Positions 1-11,908 are shown, counted from the stretch's first letter. The stretch: DNA of 64,000 nucleotides from Chytridium lagenaria (GCA_025449115.1 JAHLKC010000002.1:124001-188000); one strand, 5' to 3'. Numbers and translations: made by a program. The notes: generated from the sequence alone by a model not told the origin.

Positions 1-1125
1 TCAAGGAACGCTTTATAGCCTGTTTGAGTTGACCGCCATGGAAGATTCCAAGCTCGTTATTATTGGTATTGCAAACGCTCTTGATCTTTTAGACCGATAC
101 CTTCCTCATCTTGAGCAAAAAGATTGTGAGTGCTCCGTCTTGTCTTGTATTTTTTTTGTTATTCTCATGTTTTCTCGTTTACTGATCTTTATAATATTGC
201 AGGTGCACCCAGGATGCTTAATTTTTTGCCTTACAATGTTTCAGAGATTACAGATATCATCAAGGGAAGGTTGATGGATGTTGGGGAATTGATGGAAAGG
301 TCTTCACCCATGTTACTAGATGAGGATGAATCACCTCTCCCCAAGAAGTCGGTTCTTCCATTGATGCATCCATCCGCGATTGAGCTTTGTGCGCGCAAGA
401 TATCCAGCAGCGGTGATCTCCGACGAGCCTTGGATGTGTCAGGTATGACCCCCCCTCCTCGCCTCATCAATTTCTCATGTTTATGTTGTTCTTTAATATC
501 CAGACAATCGATGGAACTTGTTGAAAATGAAGTGATGATGCGGACACCGTCCAGCAAGAATGTTCCCAAGAACTCGTCGCCACTTTCCTTGAATGTGAGG
601 TCGATTCATGATATACCCAAGGTGTCTGTTTCGCATATTTTAAAGGCAACGGCGAGTGTTGCTGGGACGGGACCTGTGCAGAGGATTGCGGGGTTGAGTA
701 CACAGCAGAAGGCGGTGTTGTTGTCGTTGATTTTAATGACGATTAGGGATGCGCATGCTGTTATGGTGATGGGAAACGTGAGTTTTTTCTTTTCATCATC
801 TCCATTGTTAGTCCGTTTTATGTTTTTATAACTCACACCGTTTGTTTTTTTTGGGTGCCGGTAGCTCCACACTGCTTACATGCGGATTTGCAATGAGCGT
901 AAACTGATCACGCCCGTCTCACCCTCTGAATTCCGGGATGTGATTTCGCTTCTTGAGACTTGTGGATTGATTGTGTTGCATAAGAGTAAGGAGGAGAGGG
1001 ATCGGAGGGTTGAGTTGTTGGTGTTGGCGGAGCAGGTTGAGCAAGGGTTGAAGGGAGATCCACTCCTTTTTGAGATTTTTGAGAGGGCAAAGGCGGGAAT
1101 TGAATGGCTTTTGATTTTGTTTTGA
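1..1125 (+). CDS. CDC6: Cdc6-type replication licensing ATPase (5' end missing)
   Basis: The C-terminal half of a Cdc6/Orc1-family AAA+ protein, which loads the MCM helicase at replication origins. The Walker A and B motifs lie outside the window. The visible part starts with LYSLFELTAMEDSKLVIIG and IANALDLLDRYLP, the sensor-1 region of Cdc6. APRMLNFLPYNVSEITDII and the sensor-2/lid stretch PSAIELCARKISSSGDLRRA follow. The end is a winged-helix domain (about 560-1100) with the usual STQQKAVLLSLI and SEFRDVISLLETCGLI motifs. Introns are about 127-202 (GTGAGT..TTGCAG), 443-503 and 778-864. The second exon junction does not keep frame perfectly, so a one-base error or a different splice site is possible near 443-510. 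An AATAAA follows near 1220. Orc1 is less likely, because the spacing and the IANALDL motif match Cdc6. Confidence 0.85.
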
Positions 1126-1584
1126 TTTTTTTTTCTCTTCGTAGGAGTGATTGTATCTATCGTTTATTATCGATTATTATCGTTTATCTTTTTTGTTTTG
1201 TTTTGTTTTTTCGTTGTTTGAATAAAGAGGGAGGTATTTATTACTTTGGGTGGTTGTGCCCTTTTTTTTTCCTTTATTTTCGTTTGTTTGGTTGTGATTT
1301 CGGACGTCTTGTCGTATCCCATCAAAAACGCGCATAGCCCTAAAGAAAGAGAGTGAGGATGAAAGACTTCCTACAAGCTATCCAGAAACCTTTTGAATCG
1401 GGGAAGGTCTTAAGGAGTGTAAACAGAGTATTGGTTGTGGACGGACCTCCAAACTACCAGAAACAAACCTTCTGTATCGACGGGAGGTCCTCAAGAAATG
1501 TAAAGAGAGAATTTGTTGTGGCCATTTGAGAAAAAACTTGCAACCCATCCCCAAACCTCATCCAACACCACCACACCCTCCATC
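1126..1584. repeat. CDC6-EMC2 intergenic region with a diverged tandem repeat
   Basis: After the CDC6 stop comes a T-rich 3' flank with AATAAA near 1220. Just upstream of EMC2 are two diverged copies of a segment of about 65 bp, at about 1379-1440 and 1456-1521. Both run CCAGAAAC..., a GGGAAGGTC/GGGAGGTCC block, then TGTAAA.AGAG and TTGTTGTGG or TGGTTGTGG. No gene is supported here. Confidence 0.5.
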
Positions 1585-2518
1585 ATGGCCCCCCGGCGTC
1601 TCATCAAAGATCCGGAAGCAGCGCTCGTCAAACTCGCTGCTCTTCGCACGGGAGTAGATCTCAGCAAATCCACTGGTGACGTTGATCAAGCTCACTACTA
1701 CGACCCCAACGACGTTTTCACAACCGGTCAATCGATCCTCCAGTCCCACCAATCCCACATCCGGTCTGATCTTGAAAGATTCGCCATCTACGAGCAAGTG
1801 TTTATCGCAGGGTTGGATACGGGGAACCTGGACGCGGCGAAAGGGTTGCTTGAAAAGATTGTGAAAAAGTTTCCGGTGAAGGGATCGAATCGGAGTGCGT
1901 TGTTGACGGGGATGATGAAGGAGGCGGAGGGGGATGATGAAGGTGCGATTGTGGTGTATAAGAATGCTTTGAAAGAGAATGAGACGTATGCGCTTGTGCA
2001 GAAACGTCTTGTGGCGCTTTTATGGGCGTCTGGGAAACGTCATGAGGCGGTGACGGCGCTCGCCAAGCTTGTTGATAACTATGCACAAGATTTTGAAGGG
2101 TGGAGTCAATTGTCGTCGTATTATATGAGTCTGTGTATGTTCCAGCAGGCGGCGTTCTGTATGGAGGAGATGATGATATATCGACCCAATTATCATCTTG
2201 TTCAGATTGGGTATGCTGATCTTCAGAGGACGATGGGGAGGGATGATTTGGCGCTGAAGTATTATTGTGCGGCGCTTGAGAATGTGAAGGATTGCGTGAG
2301 GGCGCTTTATGGGATTAGGATTGTGGCGGGGGCGTTGATGAAGAAGACGGGGAAGAAGGGGAAGGAGGAGGAGGTTGATGGGAGGTTGTGGAGAAGCTGT
2401 ATCAGTTGGCGGGGAGAGGTTGACCAAGTTGTATGAGGAGAAGGCAAAGAAGGTGAAGACGGCTGGGGTGAAGGTGGATTATGGGGCGGTTGTGAAGGCT
2501 TGGGTTCAGGCTTCGTGA
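1585..2518 (+). CDS. EMC2: ER membrane protein complex subunit 2 (two frame shifts near the 3' end)
   Basis: A TPR-repeat protein matching EMC2 (TTC35/Oca3), the cytosolic scaffold subunit of the EMC insertase that places tail-anchored and multipass proteins in the ER membrane. The start MAPRRLIKD is preferred over the upstream ATG at 1513. Diagnostic stretches are RFAIYEQVFIAGLDTGNLD, a TPR series (GDDEGAIVVYKNALKENETY, GKRHEAVTALAKLVDNYAQD) and the conserved WSQLSSYYMSLCMFQQAAFC/EEMMIYRPNYH. The frame moves twice: once in GATGGGAGG near 2378-2384 and once in the GCGGGGAG run near 2410-2415. One extra G at each place restores a typical EMC2 tail (EKLYQLAGERL..., ending AVVKAWVQAS) that stops at 2516-2518 and gives about 311 residues, the family's normal length. 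I read these as sequencing indels rather than a truncated protein. Confidence 0.85.
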
Positions 2519-2903
2519 AAAGCCTTTGTGTCTGTTCGTATTTTCATTTTTATGTTTGGTTGAATGTTTAGGAGCCTCTTTATGAGATGGTTGGGATTTT
2601 GTTTTTATTTTGTTTTGTTTTTCTCTTTTGGCATTTGGGATGTGGTTTAGACGTCTGTGGGCGGTGTCTTTTGATGCTTTTTTTGTTGTGTGATTGATGT
2701 TTGTTGGTTTTTTTTTACTGAGTTGGAAGAATACATTGGAGAAAGCACCACTTTGGCATTTACATGACGGGCGTTGTTATCACTTTTTAAATTTTTCAAA
2801 TATGGATTGAATCTGTACATATATTTCGTTAAGAAAACCCTTTTGTGAGGGAATTCTTTCAGGAGAAGATTTTGATGTTATCGGGTGACTATTATTGTAG
2901 GGT
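2519..2903. other. Convergent 3' spacer, no gene
   Basis: A T-rich spacer between the convergent ends of EMC2 and the choline-transporter-like gene. It has several poly-T runs and no convincing coding frame or RNA gene. Confidence 0.6.
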
Positions 2904-5069
2904 TTAGTATTCTTGTACTGCTGATGAAGGCGCAACTTTGCCGCCGCTCTTCTTTTTGTTATTGTCCTCCTATGATAAACAAGTATTAAACAAAAAGAAA
3001 CACATGTGCTGAAAGTTTTTTAAAAAAAGTCTTACCAGGGCCTTGTTTGACACATGGATAATCTTTTTCAACGAATCCGACATATAATACGGTTTCTCCG
3101 GTGACCCATCATTCCTCTCTGAATCCTCCAAAAACGACAAAAAGATGGTATCAATCCCCATCGAATACACCGACAACAACCCAGTAGCGACCACATAAGT
3201 CAACACGGCGATTAAAATCAACGGCGCGTAGATCAATTGAATCTGAAGGTCCTTTTGCTTCCACCAGAAAAACCCATAATAGATCATCACATTCATAGCA
3301 GTGATGACCAGCTTACTCAACAGCAACACAAAATCCGACACAAGGTCTACAGCAATCAACCTTAATCCATTACGAATGATCAAGCCAAAGGCAGACGCGC
3401 AGGACCTGCAGAAACTTTTCCCGTCAATCGCAATCTTGATGTAAGCGTTTTTGTTGATCCATTTCACTATTTTCGCAATGGCGGCTAAACAACAATCTAT
3501 GCATGTGATGATACACATGAGACATTTGATTTTGCTTTTCTTGACTTTACGACCAATAAACCAAAGCACCACACGGATCATTTGGACAACGGCGATGAGG
3601 AAGGATCCGAAGGCGACAGAGCCGAGATGGTATCTCAGTGCCCGGTAGAATGATCGGAGAACAGGGAAGACGCGGATGGCGCGTTTATCCAACGTCCAGT
3701 AGTATGTGGCGAATCCACCGGCGATGGTGAGTTGGTTGAGACCGAGGAGAAAATTGAAGGTCCAGAGAAACCCAAAGACGTGGTAGAGGTTGAGGTAGAG
3801 GGGGACGTATTTGTCGCGGAGGGTGTTGCCGACAAAATTGACCTCGACGGTTCCACTAAAGTCGTCGATGGAAGCGGTGTATAAGAGTACAAAGAGGAAG
3901 TAGACAAAGAGAATGGCGATGGCTGCCCATATGAAGAGTGGGAAAAACACTAAAATATAGGTGAAGAAATTGGATTAAAATAGTAGTCTTTATGGTTATA
4001 ACTCATACACACGATTTTTAAATAATATAGATAGTACTTACTTATGAATGGCATCTTTCCAACCGTCCTCGCAGCCTCTTTGATAATCTCCACCGCAATT
4101 CTTATCCTCTTCCTCATAATCAACGTCAACAACAACATCACCCCGAATAGCCCCAAACACACATACGTCCCATACATGGCCCCTGTGAACATGGTCTTAT
4201 TATTCTCAGAATCATGTCCAGCCTCTGTCCCATGATAATAGATTTCTCATACTGTTTCCAATAGAAATACAAGACACCCGCTAACCCCAAAAAGATCAAA
4301 TTCACCAACGCAATAGTCGTCCACACCATAGCCTTTGCCACAAACCGAAGCAAAAACAACCAGAGAAACGTGACGACAACAGAAGTGAACACGGCCCCAA
4401 CAAGGAATTGCCATGTTTTCATGATATCGCTCACCATCACTTGAAGCGTTTGAGTGGTCTGACCAATCAAAGCACCACCGGGCATGGTGCCTGCTGTTTC
4501 GTTGAGGAGTTTCAACATGTCCGTTCCTGCGTTTAATGGGATACAGCGACCGAGGATGGCGTTGGAGGAGAATATGACGGGTGCGCATTTTAGGGTGGCG
4601 ATGAAAGGGCCGAGTGTGAATTCGTTGGGGATGATGCCGTAGGTGCAGATGGCGTTGGAGGGAGTTGTGATGCCTGTGGTTGTTGGACATTCTTTGACGC
4701 AGACGGAGGGGAGCATGCCGGGGCTTATAGGGTTGAAGTAGTAGAGGTTGGGGCGATCACGGAGGTCAGGGCCTGAGTTATTTTTCGGTCCAGAGCCGCA
4801 GTAATTCCCAAAAGAATCTCTTGGTTGACTTAAATAGAGAATATGACACGTTATTCTCTTGTAAACATAAAGGGGACTACACTCTTGACTTACATTATCT
4901 TGTTGGGGTCACCGTATTTAAAGCCCGTTTGAGCGACAATGAACATGCCGACCCAGAACGCTATGAAGATGATGAGGAAGACGAGATCGTGACATCGGCG
5001 TTTATCAATAGGTCCTACGACTTTTCCATCGTATTCAGGGACTTTAGAGTGATCCGTCTTTTTCCCCAT
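2904..5069 (-). CDS. Choline transporter-like (CTL/SLC44, Pns1-type) membrane protein
   Basis: A multipass membrane protein of the CTL/DUF580 family, which carries choline or related solutes across plasma or organelle membranes. The first exon starts MGKKTDHSKVPEYDGKVVG and runs into the first TM and the family signature FIVAQTGFKYGDPNKIM. After an intron (about 4815-4893) come the extracellular loop (DSFGNYCGSGPKNNSGPDL..LYYFNP) with paired cysteines, then several TM segments (FLVGAVFTSVVVTFLWLFLL, ALVNLIFLGLAGVLYFYW). Further introns lie at about 3948-4038 and 2948-3032. The last exon adds a polar tail ending SSAVQEY. A one-base frame change is needed near 4210-4250, between ..YFYWKQYE and ..SENNKTMFTGAMYG. 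The CTL core RKRIRIAVEIIKEAARTVGKMP, about 4042-4120, is clear. Substrate cannot be told from sequence. Confidence 0.8.
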
Positions 5070-5469
5070 CTTTGGGAATGCAGACCAGATGTGTTCAGGG
5101 TGGAGAGGATGATGGGAGGTTGTTCAGGGGGGTTTGATGTTGTTCTATACGATCACTTTTGGATCTTTCAGGAGGTTGGTTTTCAGGAGGGTTTATGAGA
5201 AGGAGAATATTTGGGGGGAAAGTGTTCAGGAGTTTTGCTTGACGTTTAGTATAGGGCATGTCAGGATTTACGCGCTCGTCTTTATATGGATGGATGATCC
5301 TTCACCCCGGGTCAAGAGGACCTCACGAACAGTGAAGAAAAGAGAAGTAAGACCCTGCTTTTTAAAATACGCAGGAACCTGTATCGTGACTTCATTTCTT
5401 GTTGACGAGAGAGGTTCAGGTCATTACAAAAAAAGCAAGTCATCACAAAAAAACAATTCCTGCACAAAA
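5070..5469. promoter_or_regulatory. Divergent promoter region of the CTL and AIP-like genes
   Basis: About 400 bp separate two head-to-head genes. The stretch carries two tandem GTTCAGG-containing segments (about 5090-5130 and 5220-5240) but no recognisable gene, and no clear TATA box was seen. Confidence 0.4.
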
Positions 5470-7183
5470 ATGGTCTCCAACCTCCCACCCCCGATAGACC
5501 CAACGTCCAAGATCTACAAGATCCCGCTAGACTCCCCACAACCATCCCCAACATCAACGCAAAAGAAGATATCATGGGGAAAAGGCTCCAACGCAAAGTT
5601 CCATTTCACCGTCTATGCCTACGTCTCCCCAGACATTGAGGCAGCCGCCACCGCCGAGATAGAGAACATGAAAAAAGACCATCACGAAGGTCACAAGCAT
5701 GGTAAAAAGGGCCATGATCATCATCACAAGGATCCCAAGAAACGGGGTGAGGAGTTACAGAAACGAGCAAAAGCTTTTGAGGCCATGTTGGAGCAGTTGA
5801 AGGATGGAGGTAAGACGACGAGGAAGGAGGTGAAGGAGGTGAAGGATGGACAAAAGACGTTGCCACCACCTACGAGGAGGAAGTTGAGTGATTCGAGGAA
5901 TTATGATGAGAAACCGTTCGAGATGAGAGTCGGGATGGGGTTTTCGGTACCTTGTATGGAGAAATGTGTGAAGACAATGAAACCTGGGGAGAAGGCCAGG
6001 TTTTTGTGCCTTCCTGAAGAATGTGATGTAAGAACCCTGCTATCATTTCAACATATGATCTTGTCTCTTTCATTTTCATCTTCCCTTTTGTTTAACCAAC
6101 TCGCTTCACGGGCGACTTTTTGGACAATGTTTTTATTGTTTTACCATTCATAAACTACTCATTTTATTGTTTCGTCAACCGCACCCATCCTTCGCTACCT
6201 TCTAATAACACACCCTCCATCCCATCCTTTGTTTATTGCTCATCAACCTATTCATTTCCACTCCACCACACTTTTTTTCTCACACCACCATCCAGGGATT
6301 CGCCCAACTCGAAAGCGTTCTCCGTCAAGAAAAACGAAACAAAGAACTCATCGCCAAAGGACAACCCCCAACAAAGATGTTTGGCTGCTGCGCCCACGCC
6401 AACGCCGAAGACACTGAAGCCAACAAAGACCTTCTCCTTCTCGTCGGTTCCCCTCTCGAATTCGAGATCACCCTCATCTCTGTCCAAGAGCCCGGGGAAT
6501 TCACCCGCGAGATCTGGGAGATGTCACCACAGGAGAAATTTGTCGAAGCACCAATGAGAAAGGCGGAGGGTGGGGAGTTGTATAGAGCAGGGGACTTTGT
6601 GGGTGCTTGTGAGAAATATACGAGGGCGTTGATGTTGTTGGAGAGTTTGAGTTTGTCGCCTACTGTCACGGATGCGGTGAGGGGACGTCGACAGGATGAG
6701 GAAGCGAGAGAGAAGGAGAAAAGGAGAAAGATGGATGAACGGAAACGATTAGAGAGGTTAGGTCAAACCATTCCTGACAGTCTCCGCATCACCGAAGATA
6801 TACCCAGTATAAAACCCACTGAAGAGATTGAACCTGACAAGGTTTACGAGTTGATGAACACGACGCGATTGAATTATGCAGCGTGTAAATTGAAGCTAGG
6901 GGATTTGCCTGCTGTGATTGCGCAGTGTAGTGAGGTTTTGAAGAATGATGCGGGGAGCGTTAAGGCGCTTTTTAGGAGGGCACAGGCGTATGCGAGGATT
7001 GGGAGGGATTTGGATTTGGCAGGGAAGGATTTGGATATGCTTAGAAAGGTGCTTGTGAAGAAGGGGGTTGAGGAGGGGAGTGCTGAGTGGGTTGAGTTGA
7101 GGAGGGAGGAGAAGGCGTTGGAGAGGCTTTTGAAGGTTAATACGGAGAAGGAGAAGAGGATGTATGGGAATATGTTTGCGTGA
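5470..7183 (+). CDS. AIP/XAP2-like FKBP-TPR co-chaperone with a His-rich insert
   Basis: A predicted Hsp90/Hsp70-binding co-chaperone of the AIP (aryl-hydrocarbon-receptor-interacting protein) type: a divergent FKBP fold followed by TPRs. Exon 1 (5470-6027) begins MVSNLPPPIDPTSKIYKIPL. Exon 2 starts at 6296 after a 268-bp intron and joins ..CLPEECD to GFAQLESVLR in phase. FKBP-like features include FEMRVGMGFSVPCMEKCVKT, MKPGEKARFLC and LEFEITLISVQEPGE. The TPR region has EGGELYRAGDFVGACEKYTRAL and LNYAACKLKLGDLPAVIAQC, then SVKALFRRAQAYARIG, whose R/A/Y pattern fits a clamp for C-terminal EEVD peptides. The total of about 481 residues exceeds AIP (about 330). The excess is an approximately 20-residue His/Lys insert (HHEGHKHGKKGHDHHH) in the FKBP half and a charged insert between the first two TPRs. 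A plain FKBP isomerase is less likely, because the active-site aromatic pattern is poor. Confidence 0.75.
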
Positions 7184-7379
7184 TTTTTATTTTTTTTACT
7201 TTTCTGGGGGAGGGTGACGGAGACCGAAATATTTGTTGGTCGATATACAATATTATTTATTAATCTGGTTCATTCATATCCGTAATTGGTAATTTTTCGT
7301 TTTGTTTTTTTTTCATTATGCCAGTTGGGCACGTTTAGATTATAAAATTGGGGGAAGAGAGGATATTTGGGAGGGAGAC

Positions 7380-10300
7380 CTATGGAACGACATAGTCGAC
7401 TATGCTAACGTATGGATGGTGGAGAAGTTCAGCGATAGTGGGTCGGTACTTTGGATTCCAGCGAAGGCAGAGATGTCTGATTCATAAACAATATCAGTAA
7501 GCCATGACAATAGGGGGAGGGGGCGGGGGGGAAGAAAAAAGGAGAGAGAAAAACACATAAATAAAAAAAGAAATCCAACTCACAAAAAGTCCAAAGCATC
7601 ATACGAAAACTTCCCACTCTCCAACGCCACCAACACAAGCGGATTATCCACCGCTTTACTCCACAACAAACAATCCTCCGTCGTCAACCTACACCCCTCC
7701 GTTCCCGCCGTCCCCAAAATCTCCTCCCTCGTTTCCTCCCTCTTGATCTCCACGACCTCCATCATCCGCTTCGGCAACACCAACGGTAAAGCTTGAACCA
7801 TCGTCAACGACGGTCGATTCTTTCGACGCATGGATGTGCGTTTGGATACATCGGGTCGGAGTGTTTCGTTGATATCAAGAGAACCTCGGAGATCACCGTA
7901 CATGGCCACGAGTTTCATGTAATCATCATCCACTTCCTCTTCCTCCTCCTCCACCTTCTCCTCCTCCCCCACCCCCACCTCCCCAACCCCTTCCTCCACC
8001 TTCCTCCAAAACCCTCCCCCAACCTCCCTCCTCCGTCCTCTCATCCTCCGTTCCTCATCATCATACAACCCGCATGTCGTCGACACTCCCAGCACCGCGG
8101 AAAGCGTACCCCCTCCCCCTCAGATTCTCGCAACACCATCCCCTCATTCTTGGCAGCCCAAGTGCCCACATGAAAGTACAAGGCAAACACGTTATCGAGA
8201 TGATGCCATGGGGGTTTCGCGAGGATCATCTCGTAGAGACAGCAGCCGAGTGACCAGACGTCTTGTCCGCCTTTGTGGCCTTGCATGGGGGATTTGGTGA
8301 TCACTTCGGGAGCCATGTAGGAGGGGGATCCAAACACTTGGGTGAGGTGCGGGGAGTCGCAGCAGCGTTGATGGATTTTGGCGCCCTAGAGGAAGTGGTG
8401 GTTAGTGGGATGGGCAAAGGAAAGGGGGAAAGATGATATCGATAAGAGGATGAAAGTGTTATGCAAATATTTAAGGTTAAATAAAGCCTTGATCAATAAC
8501 TTTCTGGTCGAAGGCTAGCAGAGAGATATCCCCACGCGAAAATAATAAAAAAAAACCCAAACATAAAAAACCAAAGCACACCAATATCCTGAAAGAGAAA
8601 AAAAGGGCGAAAATGCTGTAAAGACGCGCAAGAAAAGACGCTAAAAACACCCATCACCAACGAAATCAAATAGAAAATAACTCCCCCCACCCCACCCAAA
8701 CATACACACTTCTTTCCAAACATCCATCCTCTCCCTTCTTCCCATACACACACTTCTCTCCAAATATCCATCTTTCCCCAAACCCCATCCCTTTCAAAAA
8801 AAAAAAACAAAAAAAAGGGAGAAAAAAACAAAAACAACTCACCCCAAAATCCCCAATCTTGATCATATTATTCTTCAAAAGCAGATTCCCCGGCTTCAAA
8901 TCCCTATGCACAATATCATGTCGATGCAAAAACCTCAACGCCTCTCCAGTCTGTCTCATCCAAAACTGCGTCTGAAAATCATCCCCAACCTTCCCATCAT
9001 AGATCCGTTCATGCAAACTCCCACCCCCAGCATACTCTAAAAAGACAAACATATCTCCATCAAGACTCTCCACACCATAATACCGCACAACATTTGGATG
9101 ATCCACCAACCTCATGATCTTGACAATCGTGGAGAAGAGTTTCGGCATCGGAAGCCAAGGGTGGGTGTTGATGATACGCGTCTTTTTTATCGCGAAAAGT
9201 GGGGTATGCGTGTCAGGATGGATGGCTTCAAACACTTTCCCGGTTGCACCCGTTCCAAGGAGTCGACCCATACACCAATTTGGGAAGAGGGAGGAGAGGT
9301 AATCGACTTCGGCTTCTTTGTCTTCCACCTCCTCTTCCTCTTCTTCATGGTCTTGCTGTGCGGCTTCTTCATTGTCTTGCGCGTCGAATGGAGGGATGTC
9401 TGGAGGGTGGGGTGTGATGGTTTCAACGGGTTTGGGAACACGTGGTTCAGGAAACGGCTCTGGTTTTGATTCACCGTGATCATCATCATCTAACCGTGAT
9501 ACGGCGGTTCGATAACTCGCTTCCGATTTCAACGAAGTCTGCAAATCCCCACCCTCTACCATCCTCTCCCTCCCATCCCTGTCCTCCTTCCCATCCGCAG
9601 CCTCCTTCACCACCTCATCCCCGTCCTCCTCCCCATCCCCAATACCCTTCGCCACGCCATCCCCTTTAAACTCTGCATAAATCTCATGAATAAACCTCCC
9701 CAACGCCGCAATATGTTCATCAATCAACACGCTCCTCCGTCTCGCGCGTCCACGTCGGGCCTCCAACGCGTTCACGACCACTCGTCGCTCATGGGGTCGA
9801 CATCAACGGGGGACAGGAGGGACGCGAAGGACGCGACGGATGGGATGTGGATGCGTTTGGTGCGACGGGAGAGGGTGCGGGTGGGTGGGTGGCTGGTGAT
9901 GACGCTGGTGCGGCCTGAGGAGGGGACGGTGGAGAGACGGTGGAGGGTGTGGGGTTGAGTAGAGGAGGGGGTGGTGATGGTGTGGGATTTGAGGAGGGGT
10001 GGAGGGGTGTCACCGAGGAGGGAGAGGAGGGATTCATCGGCAGAGGTGATGGCGGGGGTTGAGGTGGAGGGTTCGATGATTTCTTGGGAGAGGTGGGATT
10101 TTTTGGTGGTTTTTTTGGAGCCGGTGAAACGACGGAGGGGGGTTTTGGCGAGGGAGAGGAAGGAGAGACGACGTGGGGATTTGGGGGGGTCGTCGTCGGT
10201 GGTGGTGGTGGTGGGGGTGGGGTCTTGTTGTTGGGTTATGTCGAGGAGGGAGGTTTTGCGTATAGGGATTTGGGGATTGTAGCCCTTTTTTGCGGGAAGG

Positions 10301-11294
10301 GAGAGTTGGTATTGCTGGGGGAGGGTAAATTGAGGTTGATGGTGGGGGTGGGTGGCGTGGGAGTAGTGAAAGTAGTGGGGTGCCGTTGAGTTTGAGAGTG
10401 GGGAGGGGGTGTTGGAGGGAGGTGTTGAGAGAGGTGGAGATGGGACGTAGGGAGTGTAAAAGGGGGTTGAGGGAGTGCTGCCCCCGTGGTCGCTTGAGGT
10501 GTAGCCGTCGGAATCATCTGAGGTGTTTCGTGTTTTCGAGGAAGGTGAGCGTGATTTTGAAGTTGGATCACGGTCACGACCTCGAAGGGAGGAAGCGGAG
10601 GAGCTCCCCCCATCATTGGGAAAGGCCAACCATTGGATTGGGTGATGGATTGCATGAGACCTGGGGAACGACGTGGGGAGCGTTTTCCGATGGGGAGGTC
10701 TGTAAAGTCTTCTTGGTGATGACGGCCTGGGGAGGAGGTTGTGGAGAGAGGTGGGGAGGCGACGGTGGAGGTTGACCCTGCGCGAGTGCGTTGGGGTTTT
10801 TGGGAGGAGCCAAGCATCAGGTTGTTTTGGTTGAGGATGGGATGGGGGAGGGGGTCGATGGGACCTTGTGGGGTGAAGTGGTCGGTGTGATGAGGGTCGG
10901 AGGACGTACTTCGACTTCGTGCTTTGGAGGGCGTGCGGGATGGGGAGTTTGGAGAAGTGGTACCCCAATTGGTAGAAGTTGTAGAGGTATTGTGTTGGTG
11001 GTGTTGATGATGATGATGGTGATGGTGTCGTTGTTGAACGGAGGCTGTGATGGAGGAGGTTGAAGTTGAGGGTGAGCCTATGGAACGTAAGGCTGGACCG
11101 ACAAGAGGGTCATCGAATGAAGCAGTTGAAGCTTGTTTCCGTGGTGATGAACGTGTTGAAAGTGGAGTACGTGATGATGCTGATGCTGATGCTGTTGCTG
11201 ATGCTGATGATGATGATGATGATGATGATGGAGCACCACCACCAGCACCTCCTGAAGCTGATGATGATGGCAATGATGCGCCATGATCATTCAT
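7380..11294 (-). CDS. STE11/SSK2-type MAP kinase kinase kinase with long disordered N-terminus
   Basis: A Ser/Thr kinase of the MAPKKK class, closest by eye to Ssk2/Wis4 (MEKK4-like). The start is MNDHGASLPSSS at 11294. Roughly 500 residues of Ser/Pro/Thr/His-rich low complexity precede the kinase. The kinase has the Gly loop LGTGATGKVFEA, the VAIK lysine (LFAIKKTRI), the catalytic loop HDIVHRDLKPGNLLL and DFG. An intron (about 8392-8847) follows, then GAKIHQRC, SPSYMAPEV and DVWSLGCCLYEM. PPWHHLDNVFALYFHV resembles the Ssk2 PWANLDNEWAIMYH motif. After this comes a charged insert of about 190 residues, then ALDFL, an intron (about 7489-7582) and the last subdomain HLCLRWNPKYRPTIAELL, stopping at 7380. 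The frame moves near 10625, 9780 and 8095. All catalytic residues are present, so it should be active. It would signal upstream of a MAPKK, probably in stress response (inference). Confidence 0.7.
11206..11231. repeat. (GAT)n microsatellite inside the kinase N-terminus
   Basis: An uninterrupted trinucleotide run. On the minus strand it encodes a poly-Ser tract of the kinase N-terminal region. Related CTGATG repeats extend upstream to about 11178. Confidence 0.8.
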
Positions 11295-11908
11295 ATTTTT
11301 ACGGAACGGTGCGCAGGGTTGGTGTAACAATGATGGCTAGTTTAGATTTCATTTTTCAAGGAAAGTGTGTGTTTTGAGTTTTCATTCTTTTCTCTGCATG
11401 GATTTTAGGATCTTGGACCAAAGTGTCACGTCACGACACTGTGAGAAATGCCGCGTCGTCGATGGGAGGTTGTGATGAAAAGAAATGATCGTTGTGGTGG
11501 AGATAATAATTGTTGATGTAAGAGAAGATACTTAAGATTGAACGTGCTTTACTTGTTCTTTCATTTTTTTATAATTACCAAGTGTAGTAAATTAACCGAA
11601 AAAAGCTACCGAACGCGTCGACAAGAGCTAAATATATACCATCTCCTCCTTCAAAAGCGAGTCTCAGTAGCTTTTCTCCCATCAAAGTTTTTACGGTTCG
11701 ACCAGTGTGATTGGGGAGCAATGGGCAAATCTCGTAGATCCCTCGAAAAAATGAGCGTTCTGCATGCCTCTGTTCTCATTCATTCTTTCAGCATCAACCC
11801 CATCAAGACCGTCATCGACTTGATTCGACCTCTAGAGTATCCTATCAAAAGTCTAGTGACCTGTTGAGGAACGTTTGCCTTTTGTTACTGAACAACAAGA
11901 ACGTCACT
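11295..11908. other. Divergent spacer between kinase and PPIL6, no gene
   Basis: A 614-bp region between two head-to-head genes. Short open frames are present but none has recognisable composition or family features. TATA-like A/T stretches occur near 11627-11640 (AAATATATACC). Confidence 0.4.

Noticed and set aside
2340..2520. Programmed frameshifting in EMC2
   Set aside because: No slippery heptamer or downstream structure was recognised and similar shifts are spread over many genes, so sequencing error is simpler.
9190..11290. Long plus-strand frames opposite the kinase
   Set aside because: Shadows of minus-strand Ser/Pro/Thr codon bias; the minus strand holds the kinase motifs.
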